Shown here: one piece after another, positions 21,565-32,566 of the stretch
Layout of the letters: each line of letters begins with the position of its first letter
Position numbering within the stretch: the first letter of the stretch is position 1
Assembly: GCA_963662175.1 (NCBI GenBank)
Contig: OY759223.1
Span: forward strand, 17,709,460 to 17,773,459
Origin: Aradus depressus
Lineage: Eukaryota; Arthropoda; Insecta; Hemiptera; Aradidae
Direction of reading: 5' to 3'
Length of the DNA: 64,000 nucleotides
The notes under the pieces: generated by a model
Told to the model about the DNA's origin: nothing
Database searches by the model: none
What the model saw: the letters and a program-made list of their open reading frames with translations, nothing else
Program-made: the position numbers and the translations under genes

Positions 21565-22125
21565 GTAAGAATATTGAGGGTCAGTCAAAGATGAAAAAAA
21601 ACACTAGTTAAATGCCAACGTTTCAATATATTTTATATCATCATCAGGGCCTACAAACATGGGGGGAAATCAAGATTAGTATCAAAAATAAACAAAAAAA
21701 AATATTTTTTGTTGATAAACATTACTGAACGTTAAAAATACATTACAACAAGTTAAAAATTGAAACTGACTTACTATGAATAATTACTAAACATTAAAAT
21801 TAAATATGATTACATTACTAAACATAAACATTAATAATGGAAATAGACAAATAGGTGGAACATAATAAAGAGTAAACATTAAAATGACTTACTATGAATA
21901 AGCAGGGTTGGGGAGAAGACATGTACACTGGATGGAGTCTTACATTGCAATGTGTTTATGGTTAGTAATGTATTCATATTTAATTTTAATGTTTAGTAAT
22001 TATTCATAGTAAGTCAGTTTCAATTTTTAACTTGTTATAATGTATTTTTAACTTTCAGTAATGTTTATCAACAACAAAAAAAATTTTAGTTTATTTTTGA
22101 TTCTAATCTTGATTTCCCCTGATCT
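21565..22125. mobile_element. Fold-back element FB-A
   Basis: Inverted arms 21662-21830 and 21957-22117 surround a loop containing AAGCAGGGTTGGGGAGAAGA and GGATGGAGTCTTACATTGCA. The left flank (GAATATTGAGGGTCAGTC, then a hammerhead-like core on the minus strand at about 21617-21650) is shared with FB-B at 40735-41027. The right arm breaks inside CCCCTGAT, so only one core survives. Confidence 0.8.
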
Positions 22126-22249
22126 AGATACTTTTATTGTTCATTTTGTCTTATATCTTGTTGTGTAAGAGTACCTATATGTTGTTTTATGTATTTTTTT
22201 TGTTTCTTTTGTAATTAATTAGTTTTTTGTTCGAGCGATGACAACCATG

Positions 22250-22440
22250 GCAGTTTTACGCCCTAAAACCACAATCTCCTCCTCCTCAGGAGTTATTGTG
22301 TTCACATACACAACGACAGTTTTTTTTTTTTTCATATTTAGAATCTAGAAGTCGAAAAACATGAAATTCCGTTGAATCCTCATCAAATTTTTGACCGATT
22401 ACATAACTTCTTCTATATACTTCTTATAGCCGGGGAAATA
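22250..22440 (-). repeat. Family R (minus)
   Basis: CAGGAGTTATTGTGTTCACA through CATAACTTCTTCTATATACT. Confidence 0.7.
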
Positions 22441-22719
22441 ATGGTATTAATTATTATTATTAATTTATGAAAACATTTGACTCACGTAATAACGTAAGTT
22501 AATACCATGGTAAAAACTAACAGAGATGGAACCAGTTGAGGTTTGTGGTCGTCTAGCGGGGTTCAACACCCAGTATACAGTTTCAGATGCCGCAGCAAAA
22601 AATAAAATATGTTAGAAAGATATGACTGGGAAACTTTTATTTTACGGATCAAATGTTTATTCCCATGGACAATATTTTTTGTCTTTGTACATTATAATAT
22701 AATATACTGGTCTGAGATA

Positions 22720-22907
22720 ATATTCAGCCAAATTGGTAAGAGGGAGAACGAAAACTAAAATGATTAATTATCGCTAAAGAAGTTAATTTAATTTTTTTTG
22801 GAATCAGAGATGGGTTCGGAAAACATGAAAATCCGTTGAAAACCCAACATCAAGTTTCTGACCGTTTGCGTAACTTCCCCTATACTTCGTATAGCTGAGG
22901 AAATAAT
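22720..22907 (-). repeat. Family R fragments
   Basis: A short sense fragment (TTCAGCCAAATTGGTAAGAG) meets an inverted one ending ACTTCCCCTATACTTCGTAT. Confidence 0.65.
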
Positions 22908-23575
22908 AATAATAAATTTATTTCCGTTAAACTAATAACATGATAATAGGATACGTCAAAAGAATTTATACATTAAGATAGTTTATAAATTAGATTTATA
23001 ACTACAGTAGAGTCCCTCTTATCCGGACGGGATTTTTAAAAAAACTAATTAAAATTTAGTAAACTAAAAATTTAATTAATTATCTATCATGTGCATTTTA
23101 CAGAAAAGACTTTCGGTGATCCGGACGGAGTCCGGTCCCATCTAGTCCGGATTAGCGGGACTCTACTGTACTTAAGTCCAACACACCTATGATTAGTAGT
23201 AATAACAAAATTATTAAAAAAAGTAAAATGAAATTAATAAAAACTGAACAAATAAATACAAAAAAATATATGAATATATAAAAAAATTAATACATAGATA
23301 CATTTATAATAAGTAGACACATTTTTCAATTTAATAAAAATTAGGATAACTATTTTTCAAAAAATTCTTCTGTTTCTTTATCCCAACGATGTTTCGGGAC
23401 GTTTTTACGTCCCTTCATCAGGTCCCAATGTGCGAGATATAGAAAAAAACAAAAAAACAATGTAACTATAACAATATATTTAAAAAATAAAATAAAAAAA
23501 ATATGTATATATGAATAATTAAAAAGTCTAAATAAATAAATAATATATAAATAAAAAATAATAATAATTTAAAGT
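22908..23575 (-). mobile_element. Penelope-like 3' end, copy 2 (minus)
   Basis: Inverted homologue of 13140-13562, split by a pogo-like MITE. On the minus strand it carries CTGATGA, stem GGGACGT/ACGTCCC with loop AAAA, GAAAC and GTTGGGAT at about 23388-23430. Stem I complementarity is not seen, unlike the fold-back elements. Confidence 0.6.
23005..23168. mobile_element. 164-bp pogo-like MITE
   Basis: Inverted ends of 24 bp with two mismatches (CAGTAGAGTCCC...). TA duplicated at 23003-23004 and 23169-23170. The empty site is preserved in the paralogous copy at 13460-13461, which has a single TA and continuous flanks. Confidence 0.93.
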
Positions 23576-23934
23576 TTTTGCCAGCCGCAAACAGGAAATT
23601 CAGCCAAACCAACAGACCTAGGACCCAATTATCACAAAACTGGCAACACTGTCTTCAATTTCCTTTTTTTTTTTGTTCAAAAATATATCGGTGATTGTAT
23701 AAAACTCTGAAAGTATCGAAAAACCAGTTCAGCTGCCAAGAACATCAGGACTCTGTCTAGCCTACTCGGCATTATAAATATTATATACTGGCCTATTTAC
23801 AGTTTTTAGGACGGATAGACATAATTATGGCAGCTTAGAAACCCTTGGAAATAAATCCTGTTTACCAATTTGGTTAAAATAGGCGTCTTACTCATGGACT
23901 AGTTACTAAATTTTGCGTTGATACTTTCGACACA

Positions 23935-24540
23935 TTGTCAGTTATTGGAGATTTTGAGTTAGGCCGCCGATTTGTCGTCCAATATAAAGAATACAAATAT
24001 AAAATTTTGTTTCGATATATTCACTACTTTACTTACAAAGTATAGAGAAAATTATGTAATCGGTCAAAAATTCGATGAATTTTATGTTTTGTTCTAGATT
24101 CCAAAAATGGAAAAAAAATTATGTGTGTTTGTGAGTACGATAACTCTCGATATAATGAATGTATCGACACGAAACTGCATAAGTGAATCGAAACTCTCTA
24201 ACGATGATACCTGTTGATTTTCAGCTAAATCGGCCAAAGGGAAGGGGGGCATGAGGTGGGAGGCTTAGAATATAAACTCTAATAACTGCCGATAGATTGA
24301 ATGTATCGACACAAAATTTCATATGTGAATTCAAAATTACAAAAGGTCGACACTTAATAATTTTCAGCAGAATCGGCAAAAGGAAAAGGGTATCAGAGGG
24401 GGGCTCAACTCTAAAAACCCAACATAACCTCTCATATTTCAGCGATATCGGCTGAAGGGAAGGGGACTCAATAACTTCCGATGTAATGAATTTATCGACA
24501 CAAAATTTAGTATGACTGGGAGCCCCTATGTAAGTCAACT
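23935..24540. repeat. Family R cluster (minus fragment, then long plus copy)
   Basis: 24040-24540 is a long sense copy including three internal 'CTAATAACTGCCGAT / TAATGAATTTATCGACAC' cycles. This shows that family R itself contains an approximate internal repeat. Confidence 0.75.
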
Positions 24541-24781
24541 GGTGAATAATTTTGGGGTCCATGTTCTCCCGATTTGGTAATCCCTCATCGAAACATCCCT
24601 GGCATGTTTCTTTAATGAGATGGTACGGCATAGTACGGCAGTGTTGCAATTGAGATGCATCCGTCCAGTTAGCAAAATTTGTCGACCCACCTTTCACTGA
24701 CCACAACCGGTTTTGAACTCCGTAACAAGTGAAATTTTTCTCAGACGTAAGTGGAAGAGGACGAGCCTCCGGGCTTTCCAT
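24540..24781 (-). pseudogene. Unrecognised coding-like segment
   Basis: Minus-strand frame opening at ATG 24781. The first ~80 codons have balanced, protein-like composition (two Cys, CYGVQNRLW and CFDEGLPNRENMD phrases) and differ in base composition from the family R sequence into which the frame runs after about 24540. I cannot name a family; it may be a captured exon or a transposase relic. The remaining ~100 codons are family R read through. Confidence 0.3.
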
Positions 24782-24989
24782 TTTTTAAATTTCAAAATTA
24801 TTTATTCTATTATAAAATTCTTGTAGCTGTTTGAATACAAAATTATAACCTATTAGTCTGAAACTTCAAATCAAATTATAGATAGTCAAATTTTTATAGG
24901 TCTATCTAAACTAGCTGAACTAAACTCGCCGACACTACAAAAATGTAGGGAAAAGAAAAATCTAGGAAAAAAAAGGGATTTTTACTTTT

Positions 24990-25410
24990 TTATATCTTTA
25001 GTAGTGTAATCGTGCGAAAATCAGAGATCGAGTTTTTAACGGAATTTCATTTTCAAGGACCACTGAAAATGTTTTGATCATTTTCGTAAATCGGAACTTT
25101 GTGAGCGCTCTAACTCAGATTAAATTTTTTGTGAAATCAGACGTAAATTAAGTCCACTTTACTTCGGTGCTAAGTACATTTAACAAGATGCTGCTTATAT
25201 TTATGACTTCATCGAAACTCCTTTAAAATAAAAGTTTTAGACATAATTAAAAGGCATATTTTATATCTTGTACGATTTTTCGAGCGTCGCTCGGTTTGCG
25301 ATGTACATGCCATAAACCGTCCTGAAATGGCTTCTCGATACCCATTATTTTAGACGTTTCCTTCATTTATATTACTCGAAAACTGTCAGTCCTTTCAAAA
25401 TATTGCTTCC
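24990..25410 (+). repeat. Dispersed repeat R2, copy 1
   Basis: Shares ordered blocks with 47910-48440 (AATCAGAGATCGAG, TAAGTACATTTAACAAGAT, TATACGAT/TTTTCGA, GATGTACATGCC). No ORF. Confidence 0.65.
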
Positions 25411-25429
25411 TATCAAAAACATAGTTTTC

Positions 25430-25795
25430 AGCGAAATTTCTTGTTTTCCGACATCCTGATTCCAAAATTGGGGAAAAAATGTCTGTTTATGTGAATCTGT
25501 GTATGTGAACTCGCTAATTCCCGATAGAATTAAGCCCTCTTAGGACGACACCTATCGATTTTCAGCCAAATCGGTCAAAGGGAAGGGGGGAGGCTTAACA
25601 CAAAAATTAATTTTAACGAAATCAGCAGAGGAGGGGTCAGAGGAATCAAAAATCTCAATAACTGCCGATGTAATGAATATATCGTCATGAAATTTTATAT
25701 TTAAATTCAAAACCTCGAAAGGATATGTCGAACGGAAGGGGTGGATCAGAAAAGAGGGGCTCGACTTAAATATTCTAATAACGTTATGAATATAT
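25430..25795 (+). repeat. Family R (plus), left of nested element
   Basis: Stops at GAATATAT; the family continues with CGACACAAAATTTAGTAT at 26536. Confidence 0.75.
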
Positions 25796-26531
25796 CGTCG
25801 ATACAAATGCTAAATATCGAATGTGAAAAACACCACTTTTCAGGAGAGTGAATAAACTGTTTCATGGTTCATTCAAAATCAGTGCTTATTGTCAAACATT
25901 TTTTACCTATGTCATTATACGTGGAGTTATGCCTTATTGATGACCCTATAAGAATTTTATCGAATTATGTATAAGGATTCAAAACGCACATTCGTTAGTT
26001 TGATTATCTATAATTGATGCTTACTTTTCCATAATTTACAACGCAAACTATCGAATGTCGCATTTTCGTTAGTTTGAATTGTATAATATTTAAATATTTA
26101 CATTGCAAACTATTGAATATGTCACAATCGATAGTCTGCTTTAAAACAGCTCATTGTTTTTACAAAAAATTGCAACAGCAAACACACGAACATGACATAT
26201 TCAATACTTTGCCATGCAGGGAATTTGATTTTGTTCCTATTCGAACCAGATCAAAAACGCGAATGTGGTACATTCGAGACTTTGAAACCCAGTTCAAAAA
26301 CTTTGTTCACAATAACGAATGCAGAGTAACGAATATTTTATTGGTCACTTTGATTTTGGACATCATTACATAGTTTGGATATTCGTCCCTTTGCCAGCGT
26401 TATTCCAGCCCTTGAACGTGAATTCAGATTCGAGAGTTCGCTACAACATGCATCCGTCCTAAAGCTATCGCTTTAGACCGAAAATGAAAAATGCGTTTTC
26501 TCACATTCGATACTTTGTATTTGTATCGACG
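25796..26531. mobile_element. 736-bp TIR element nested in family R
   Basis: Termini CGTCGATACAAAT...TATCGAATGTGA and their complement at 26505-26531. Removing it and one ATAT copy restores a continuous family R sequence (GAATATAT + CGACACAAAAT). The interior has repeated CGTTAGTTTGA motifs. The 99-codon frame inside shows no transposase similarity. Superfamily unassigned. Confidence 0.8.
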
Positions 26532-26645
26532 ATATCGACACAAAATTTAGTATAAGGATTCAGAAGCCATCATGTAAGTCGATTACGGTCAAAAACGTAA
26601 TTGATCATTTCTTGCTGGGGAAGTACATAGCCGGTGAATCACCGT
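26532..26645 (+). repeat. Family R (plus), right of nested element
   Basis: Ends GGGGAAGTACATAGCCGGTG. Confidence 0.75.
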
Positions 26646-26979
26646 TTTTATTGTATTTATTGCTTTCAATAATCTCATTATTATTTAATAACTAAATTAT
26701 TATCACCTGACTTTCTACCATAAAGTTGCATGCCTTTCCAAACAGGCGAGAGAGTGAACACATCTAATATAATTAACTTAACACATTGTACGGTCCAGTG
26801 TCCCCTGCCGTCCGCCTTAATGAAAAAATGTCTTAAATTATTTTAACATTTAAAGTGAGACAGGAAATAAGTTTGACATTATAGTAATGTTAACTTCCTG
26901 CTTTTCTGAAAACAAAACTTTTTATACCCGGAACTAAAGTAATACAGAGTTATTTGCCATATGGTTTTTAGATACTTCT

Positions 26980-27165
26980 CCAGTCTTACAAGTATAGGGA
27001 AAATTATATAAATTCGATATTGATTTTTCATTAAAATTTTATGTTTTCTGACCCTCGGATTCCAAAAAATTGAAACAAAATTTTCTATCTGTATGATTGA
27101 CTGTGAACGATAGAATATCCCCATAAGGACTGCAATTATTCATCACGTTCCAAACCCCAAGATTC
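26980..27165 (+). repeat. Family R 5' part (plus)
   Basis: TACAAGTATAGGGAAAATTA onward; ends in a T-run at 27171. Confidence 0.7.
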
Positions 27166-27170
27166 CAATT

Positions 27171-27640
27171 TTTTTTTTTTTTTTTTTTTTTTTTTATTAA
27201 AATATTTTATTATGAATATTTATTAATAAATAAATAATAACATAAGTAAATTTGTTGACAATAGGTAATGGAACAATTTATGTACAATGATAATTAAATA
27301 CAAGAGAGAAAAAAATAAAATAAAATAAATAATAATTTTAAAAAAATAAAAAAATAAAAATGTAAAAATAATAATAATAATAAAAATGTCTCCTTGATGT
27401 CATGAAAAAATAAACACAACGATAATAATAAAAAAAATAAAATAATATAATAATAATAAGAAGAATAAGAATATGAAAAATTAGGTTAAAAAATATATAT
27501 ACATATATTTTTTAACCTAATTTATAATAAATACATACATAAAAAAATAATAATATAATAATAAGAATCCAAAAAATAAAATAAAAAAAAATAAAATATA
27601 AAAAATTATTACAAAAATTAAATAGAAAAAAAAGCATCAA
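27171..27640 (-). other. Poly(T) followed by A/T-only tract
   Basis: A run of about 26 T followed by AT-only sequence; read on the minus strand it looks like a retrotransposon 3' UTR with poly(A). No coding part remains. Confidence 0.35.
27480..27521. repeat. Hairpin ATTAGGTTAAAAAAT
   Basis: ATTAGGTTAAAAAATATAT and ATATATTTTTTAACCTAAT are complementary arms with a few-base loop. Confidence 0.85.
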
Positions 27641-27649
27641 TGAGTCACT

Positions 27650-27730
27650 GGTATTGAGTTTCCCCAGGGCGAATTAATCATTTCGCTCAGGGGAAGTTCA
27701 ATGATGGTGATTCACCGACGACGTTTTTAT
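27650..27730. repeat. Two opposed family R 3' ends
   Basis: TTTCCCCAGGGCGAATTAAT (inverted) followed by TCAGGGGAAGTTCAATGATG (sense). Confidence 0.6.
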
Positions 27731-27959
27731 TAACTCTTGAAATTTAATGCAATTAAAGTTTTTCCTTTTTCTCGCGTGTGTACAACTTTCTTTTCCAACA
27801 ATGCCCTGACATTTCGCCATATCCTCCAACATCTGATAACATTTATTTTGTGCAATGATATTTTGCAATTTATGATCAGACCTTCAATGTAATAAAAATA
27901 TAATAAAGAAATATAGATGGTGCGCGGGTATAACGCCACAGTTCAACGCCTCTCTTCAC

Positions 27960-28265
27960 TCACAAGTCTATCGGTAGTTATTAGGGTTTTTGAGTTAAGC
28001 CCTTCCTCTTATCATTGCTTCGTTCCTTTGGCCGATGTTTTGATGACTCTTTGACTGAAAATTAATAGAAAATCAATAGGTGTCGTTCTTATGGGATTCT
28101 GAATACACGTATAGAATTCGTGTCAATATATTCATTCTATCCGGAGTTATCGTGTTGGACAGACAGACAGAATCAGGAATTTGGAAAATATGAAATTCAG
28201 GAGAAACCTCAACATCGAATTTCTGATCGATTACAATAATTTCTTTATTTAGCTGGGGAAGTAAT
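27960..28265 (-). repeat. Family R (minus)
   Basis: From GTAGTTATTAGGGTTTTTGA to TTTAGCTGGGGAAGTAATA. Confidence 0.7.
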
Positions 28266-28435
28266 AATTTGAAATTGATTAAAACATTTCTAAAAATCAT
28301 CCCCATATTTGGCGCGTATTTATCTCTTACTTATAATATCGCATACAGATACTGCGCGTCTCGAAGCTTCATGGTAGATCCGCCGCTGCAAAGACATATG
28401 TTCATCATTGTTGAATGCTTATAAACCGGAGCACT

Positions 28436-28560
28436 ATTAGTTATTGTGACTCAAGACCGGGCTATACCGTAAAAGTCATATCGCCTACCACCAGAGCGAC
28501 ATGAGCCCGTCTCTATTATGGGAGTCCTAAATGTTATATAAAACATAAAACCCTAACCTA
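28436..28560 (-). mobile_element. SINE1 fragment (minus)
   Basis: Tail-proximal part with ATTAGTTATTGTGACTCA; then a short fragment ending CATAAAACCCTAACCTAACC that reads in the opposite direction, another inverted junction. Confidence 0.65.
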
Positions 28561-28815
28561 ACCTCGCAGCATTTCAACAACAAACTCGAAAACTACCGTC
28601 GACGCTGTATTCTCGCGGTATTTAGAGACACTACAATCACAGTTGTATATATCTTATTTTATCTATCACAAACCTATAATTTCATGTATAAAAGAAATTG
28701 AAGAAAAATTAAATTTGAAAGTTTAATTCCTCATGCTACTTTTCTTATTGTAGCATTATAAAACAAATTTTAATCAAAATCCGTGCACGACAGCAAGTTT
28801 TTGAAACTAAAAGGT

Positions 28816-28885
28816 TAGAGTACCTGACATCGTCGACGCTCGGGACCATCTACGTCCCATCCGAAGGATGGCGTGCTCAAGGAGG
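28816..28885 (-). mobile_element. SINE1 fragment (minus)
   Basis: GAGTACCTGACATCGTCGAC through CGAAGGATGGCGTGCTCAAG. Confidence 0.7.
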
Positions 28886-29214
28886 ACTAGTATATACATC
28901 AGAAATCATTGTGGCCTAGTTAAGTGGTATAATTGTTTCAGTGTTGTTTATAGTAGCTACTTCCTAGACTTGACCAACTTCCGGAGTAGGAGTGTTGTCA
29001 CCACAAGCCCCAGGGCAACTTCGCAACCGTTGCAGAATTACATCTTGCAATGCACCCCGACGGGTGGGGGGTTTTTTCCCAAGTGTCCGCATTGTATTTA
29101 ATTGCAATATTATCTCTCTGTTGGTTCTCAGCTCGATCTCAAGTCAATCTTACGCAAAACTCTTGATTTTGGATAGGTACTAGAAAACATTGACAACATT
29201 TTGCCAAAAAATGC
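28886..29214. other. Unassigned, relatively GC-balanced DNA
   Basis: The overlapping short frames here contain no motif I recognise. Confidence 0.35.
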
Positions 29215-29345
29215 ATTGTAATCCTTTTACTTCTCAGTTATACGAAGTATAGAAATTATGCAATTGGTCAGAAAACCTCCTGATTCCAAAAATGAAAAAA
29301 AAAAATGTCTGTATGTCGATAAAATGAATGTATCAACATAAGATT
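29215..29345 (+). repeat. Family R 5' part (plus)
   Basis: GTTATACGAAGTATAGAAAT onward, ending at the pogo-like MITE. Confidence 0.7.
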
Positions 29346-29350
29346 ATATA

Positions 29351-29702
29351 CAGTAGAACCTCTTTAAGTCGAAAACCTCCAAAACTCGAAAAAAAGTTTT
29401 GTTCCTTTCCGTTAAAAGCCCCAAAACCTCCATTACTCGAAATCTCAACCCTCTATTAGTCAAAATAATCAGTGAGCCCCTACAAGTCATTTTGGTACAT
29501 ATTTTCCCTCTATAACTCTTTTTGGACCTCTGTATCTCGAACATAGCAAACAACGTGCTTAGTAATGACGTATTGTTGTCGTTATTTAGAGTGGGTGTGA
29601 TGCTACATAGAGTGAATCATTGTATGGACAACAAGGTAAACCAACCAGATTCAAGTTATTTCAATGTTTTAGGGAGATTGTCGTTAAATCGAGTTTACAC
29701 TG
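29351..29702. mobile_element. 352-bp pogo-like MITE
   Basis: Ends CAGTAGAACCTCTTTAAGTC and (complement) CAGTGTAAACTCGATTTAAC, with TA on each side (29349-29350, 29703-29704). The interior has several short repeats of the 'CCTCnnnnACTCGAA' type. No transposase. Confidence 0.8.
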
Positions 29703-29705
29703 TAT

Positions 29706-30503
29706 TGTGATAATAACTTGTTTGCTACCACATTTCCTGTAGAAATTTGATCTCTTTTGTTTATTTAAATTTTGATTTCTACAGTAGTTTGCCGAAAATT
29801 GCCCTAAAAAAATATTATCAATAATTTAAGACGTGCAATTTTTAAGAAAGTACACGTATACAACGAAAAAAAATTCAATTAAACAAACTTTACACTTGGA
29901 TTCACAAAGAGATACCAATTTTTTATAATTTTAAATAATATTAATTTCTAATCCAAAGGTTTTTTAAATGATACTACTGGGACAACAGGGAAGATGAATA
30001 GAATAGAATTTGAATAGGACAAATAATTGGGTTATTATCTATATTTACATATTTAAATTTAAAAAAAAACTTATTTGAACAAACAAAACAAAAATTTACA
30101 ATGGCACAAAAACATTAAATTAATACTTAAAAAACTATTTCTTTTTTTATTTGGGCATATTGAAAAATATATATTATTAATTGTACCTTCTCGACGCCTC
30201 TACCACAAAAAACCAGACCCCGTCAACTCTTCACACTTTAATTCCACCCCAGTCAACTTTCATCTAATTGTTCAACTTCATTTTATTTAAAACATATCAA
30301 AACCACATGCACCGTTTTAGAGCTAGCTCACGACTCCATTACATTTTACACTATCTCACAGCTGTTTTTTATATGTTTTCTTGTTTTGTTTCTCAAACAC
30401 CTTGATATATATCTAATATATATATGATATTAGATTATAATAAAAAAATTACCTTTTTTCATTAAAATATTCATTAAAAAAATGTTCCGTAGTGTACATC
30501 ACA
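29706..30503 (-). repeat. LTR (3' LTR in element sense)
   Basis: Differs from its partner by about one A in an A-run and one A/T substitution near its + strand start (GATAATAAC versus GATAAAAAC). Confidence 0.93.
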
Positions 30504-30540
30504 TTTGCCTTTTCCTTCTTTTTAAAAAAAAATGTTTGTT
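30504..30540 (-). promoter_or_regulatory. Polypurine tract
   Basis: On the minus strand AAAAAGAAGGAAAAGGCAAA abuts the downstream LTR: the expected plus-strand primer position, which fixes element orientation. Confidence 0.7.
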
Positions 30541-30547
30541 CACAAAA

Positions 30548-30578
<31 letters not shown>

Positions 30579-32566
30579 GTTCTTTCAGATTTAATTTCTT
30601 CCAATACACAGGTTGATTTAGCTTCTTCCTTGAATCCACATGAGCTTCCTCCTTCAATACACAGATGGATTAACGTCTTCCTCCAATACACAGGTAGATT
30701 AGCTTCCTCCTCAAACGCCCATGTTGGCTGGCTCCTTGATGTCTTCAACTCATTGATCAACGATGTATCGAAGTCTCTCTCACTTACACTCACTGATTTA
30801 TTTTTATTTTTTATATGCCCAATTCGACGCTCTTTTTATACATATATGCCCATTTTTAATTTTTTATAACTATTTACAATTATTAAACTTATATATATAC
30901 GTACCTAATTTCTAATAAACAAAAACAAATATTAATCTAAAAATTTACAATTAATCCTTAACCTAAAGAAAATGTTAACTTAAATTTATAAAAATTGGAA
31001 CTAATTGAACATAAAAAAAAAATATAATACTAAATTTTTACATATTTACAGGATCAGTCATAGTCATGAAATCAAGTTTGGAAATAATCATGTTGGATGC
31101 AGATTTAAGAAATTGCCAATTAATTTTACTTTCCGCCTTTACCATCAATATACAATTGTATGTATTCAAAATAATTATATAAAAAAAATTTACTTGAAAT
31201 AAAAATTAAATAAATCCTTCGGTTTTACTTCATCACACTTCCAAAATATATCATAGCAATGAAAATTAGGCCTCATGCCGGGTAATAAGGAATACAAATT
31301 TAATTTATTTAATATATATAGTACTTGTCTTTTGAGGTATTAAATTCTTTGAGACGTCCTTCATACTTCCTAACTAAAAAAAATGTATCTCACATATATT
31401 TCAATTCAATTTACTTCCCTAACTAATTACACCCTAAGAATACTTTCGTCGATGTAGCAAAATTACGATTCCTCCTATCTCAGGTAGGCAACCAACACTA
31501 CAATATAAATCTCCATTATATCGCTAGTTCTTTCTAGTCGACATACAAAAATCATCTTCCACGCAGAAAAAAAATATATATCTCCAATATATCGCTAGTT
31601 CTTTCTAGTCGACACACAAAAAAAATCATCTCCCACAGATCAAAAAATATATATATCTAATTAATCACTATCTCTTACTAGGATTAAAAATAATATCTCC
31701 CAAAACAAATCTATATAATCCCGACGTCTAAAAGAATGTCATCAGCAATTAATTCAAAACTTCTCTAATTAATATTACCCTTTGTTTGTTCCTATTCCTA
31801 AAGTTATATAATTTGCTCCTACAACTCTTCCCATTCTCATCTACTCTCTCTATTAAACGAATTTACGTAGAAAAAACATGTTACTCAAATAATAAATGAA
31901 CTTGCCTAAATAATAGAGTTTATAATAACAAAAATTTACTAACCTATGCATACATACAATTTATATAATATATTATCCTTTCAAGGCTTCTATACATTTT
32001 CGTTCGTCTTTCTAATTTATAATATTATTATGATTTAGTCACGTCCGGTATCCTAGCTGAACAGTTCCGAAACAGAAAATCTGTCCCCTTGACTCGGCTT
32101 CAGGAAGTTCGTCATGTCTCCAAAGAGATCTAGGCATCTCTCAGCCTGCTGATTTTATCTTTCTAACATTTGTAATAAAAAAATATAATAAAAAAAAATC
32201 TATCTTCTTCCATATTATGTTCGTTAAAAAAAAATCAGTTGTATGTATATGTTTTAATTTTCAATAATATCATTATTAACATGTAAGTCTCAAATAAATA
32301 ATTTGTATATGTTAAATTTGGATGACTAATCCCTAAATATAATCTTAGATTAATTTTATACTGATCCTAACATCTAATCTAATCCTAACAAAAAATATAA
32401 TTCCTAATTACTTTAAACACAGAACTATACCAAAATTCATCCATACTCTTCATATACCAAAATTCTCTCATCCAAAAATAAATGTATCATTCATACTATT
32501 ATATTAGTCCAATGTCACTTCGTCATATTTTAAATTAATCCTAATTCTGTCATGTTAGTCTGTCAG
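30541..32566 (-). other. Non-coding interior of the LTR element
   Basis: About 2 kb where pol would be expected. Short direct repeats are visible: CTTCCTCCAATACACAGGT-like blocks (30595-30715) and ATATCGCTAGTTCTTTCTAG twice (31519, 31593). Frames are short and domain-free. Confidence 0.6.

Noticed and set aside
26074..26373. 99-codon frame as a transposase of the nested TIR element
   Set aside because: No DDE-type spacing, no HTH, composition like flanking non-coding sequence.
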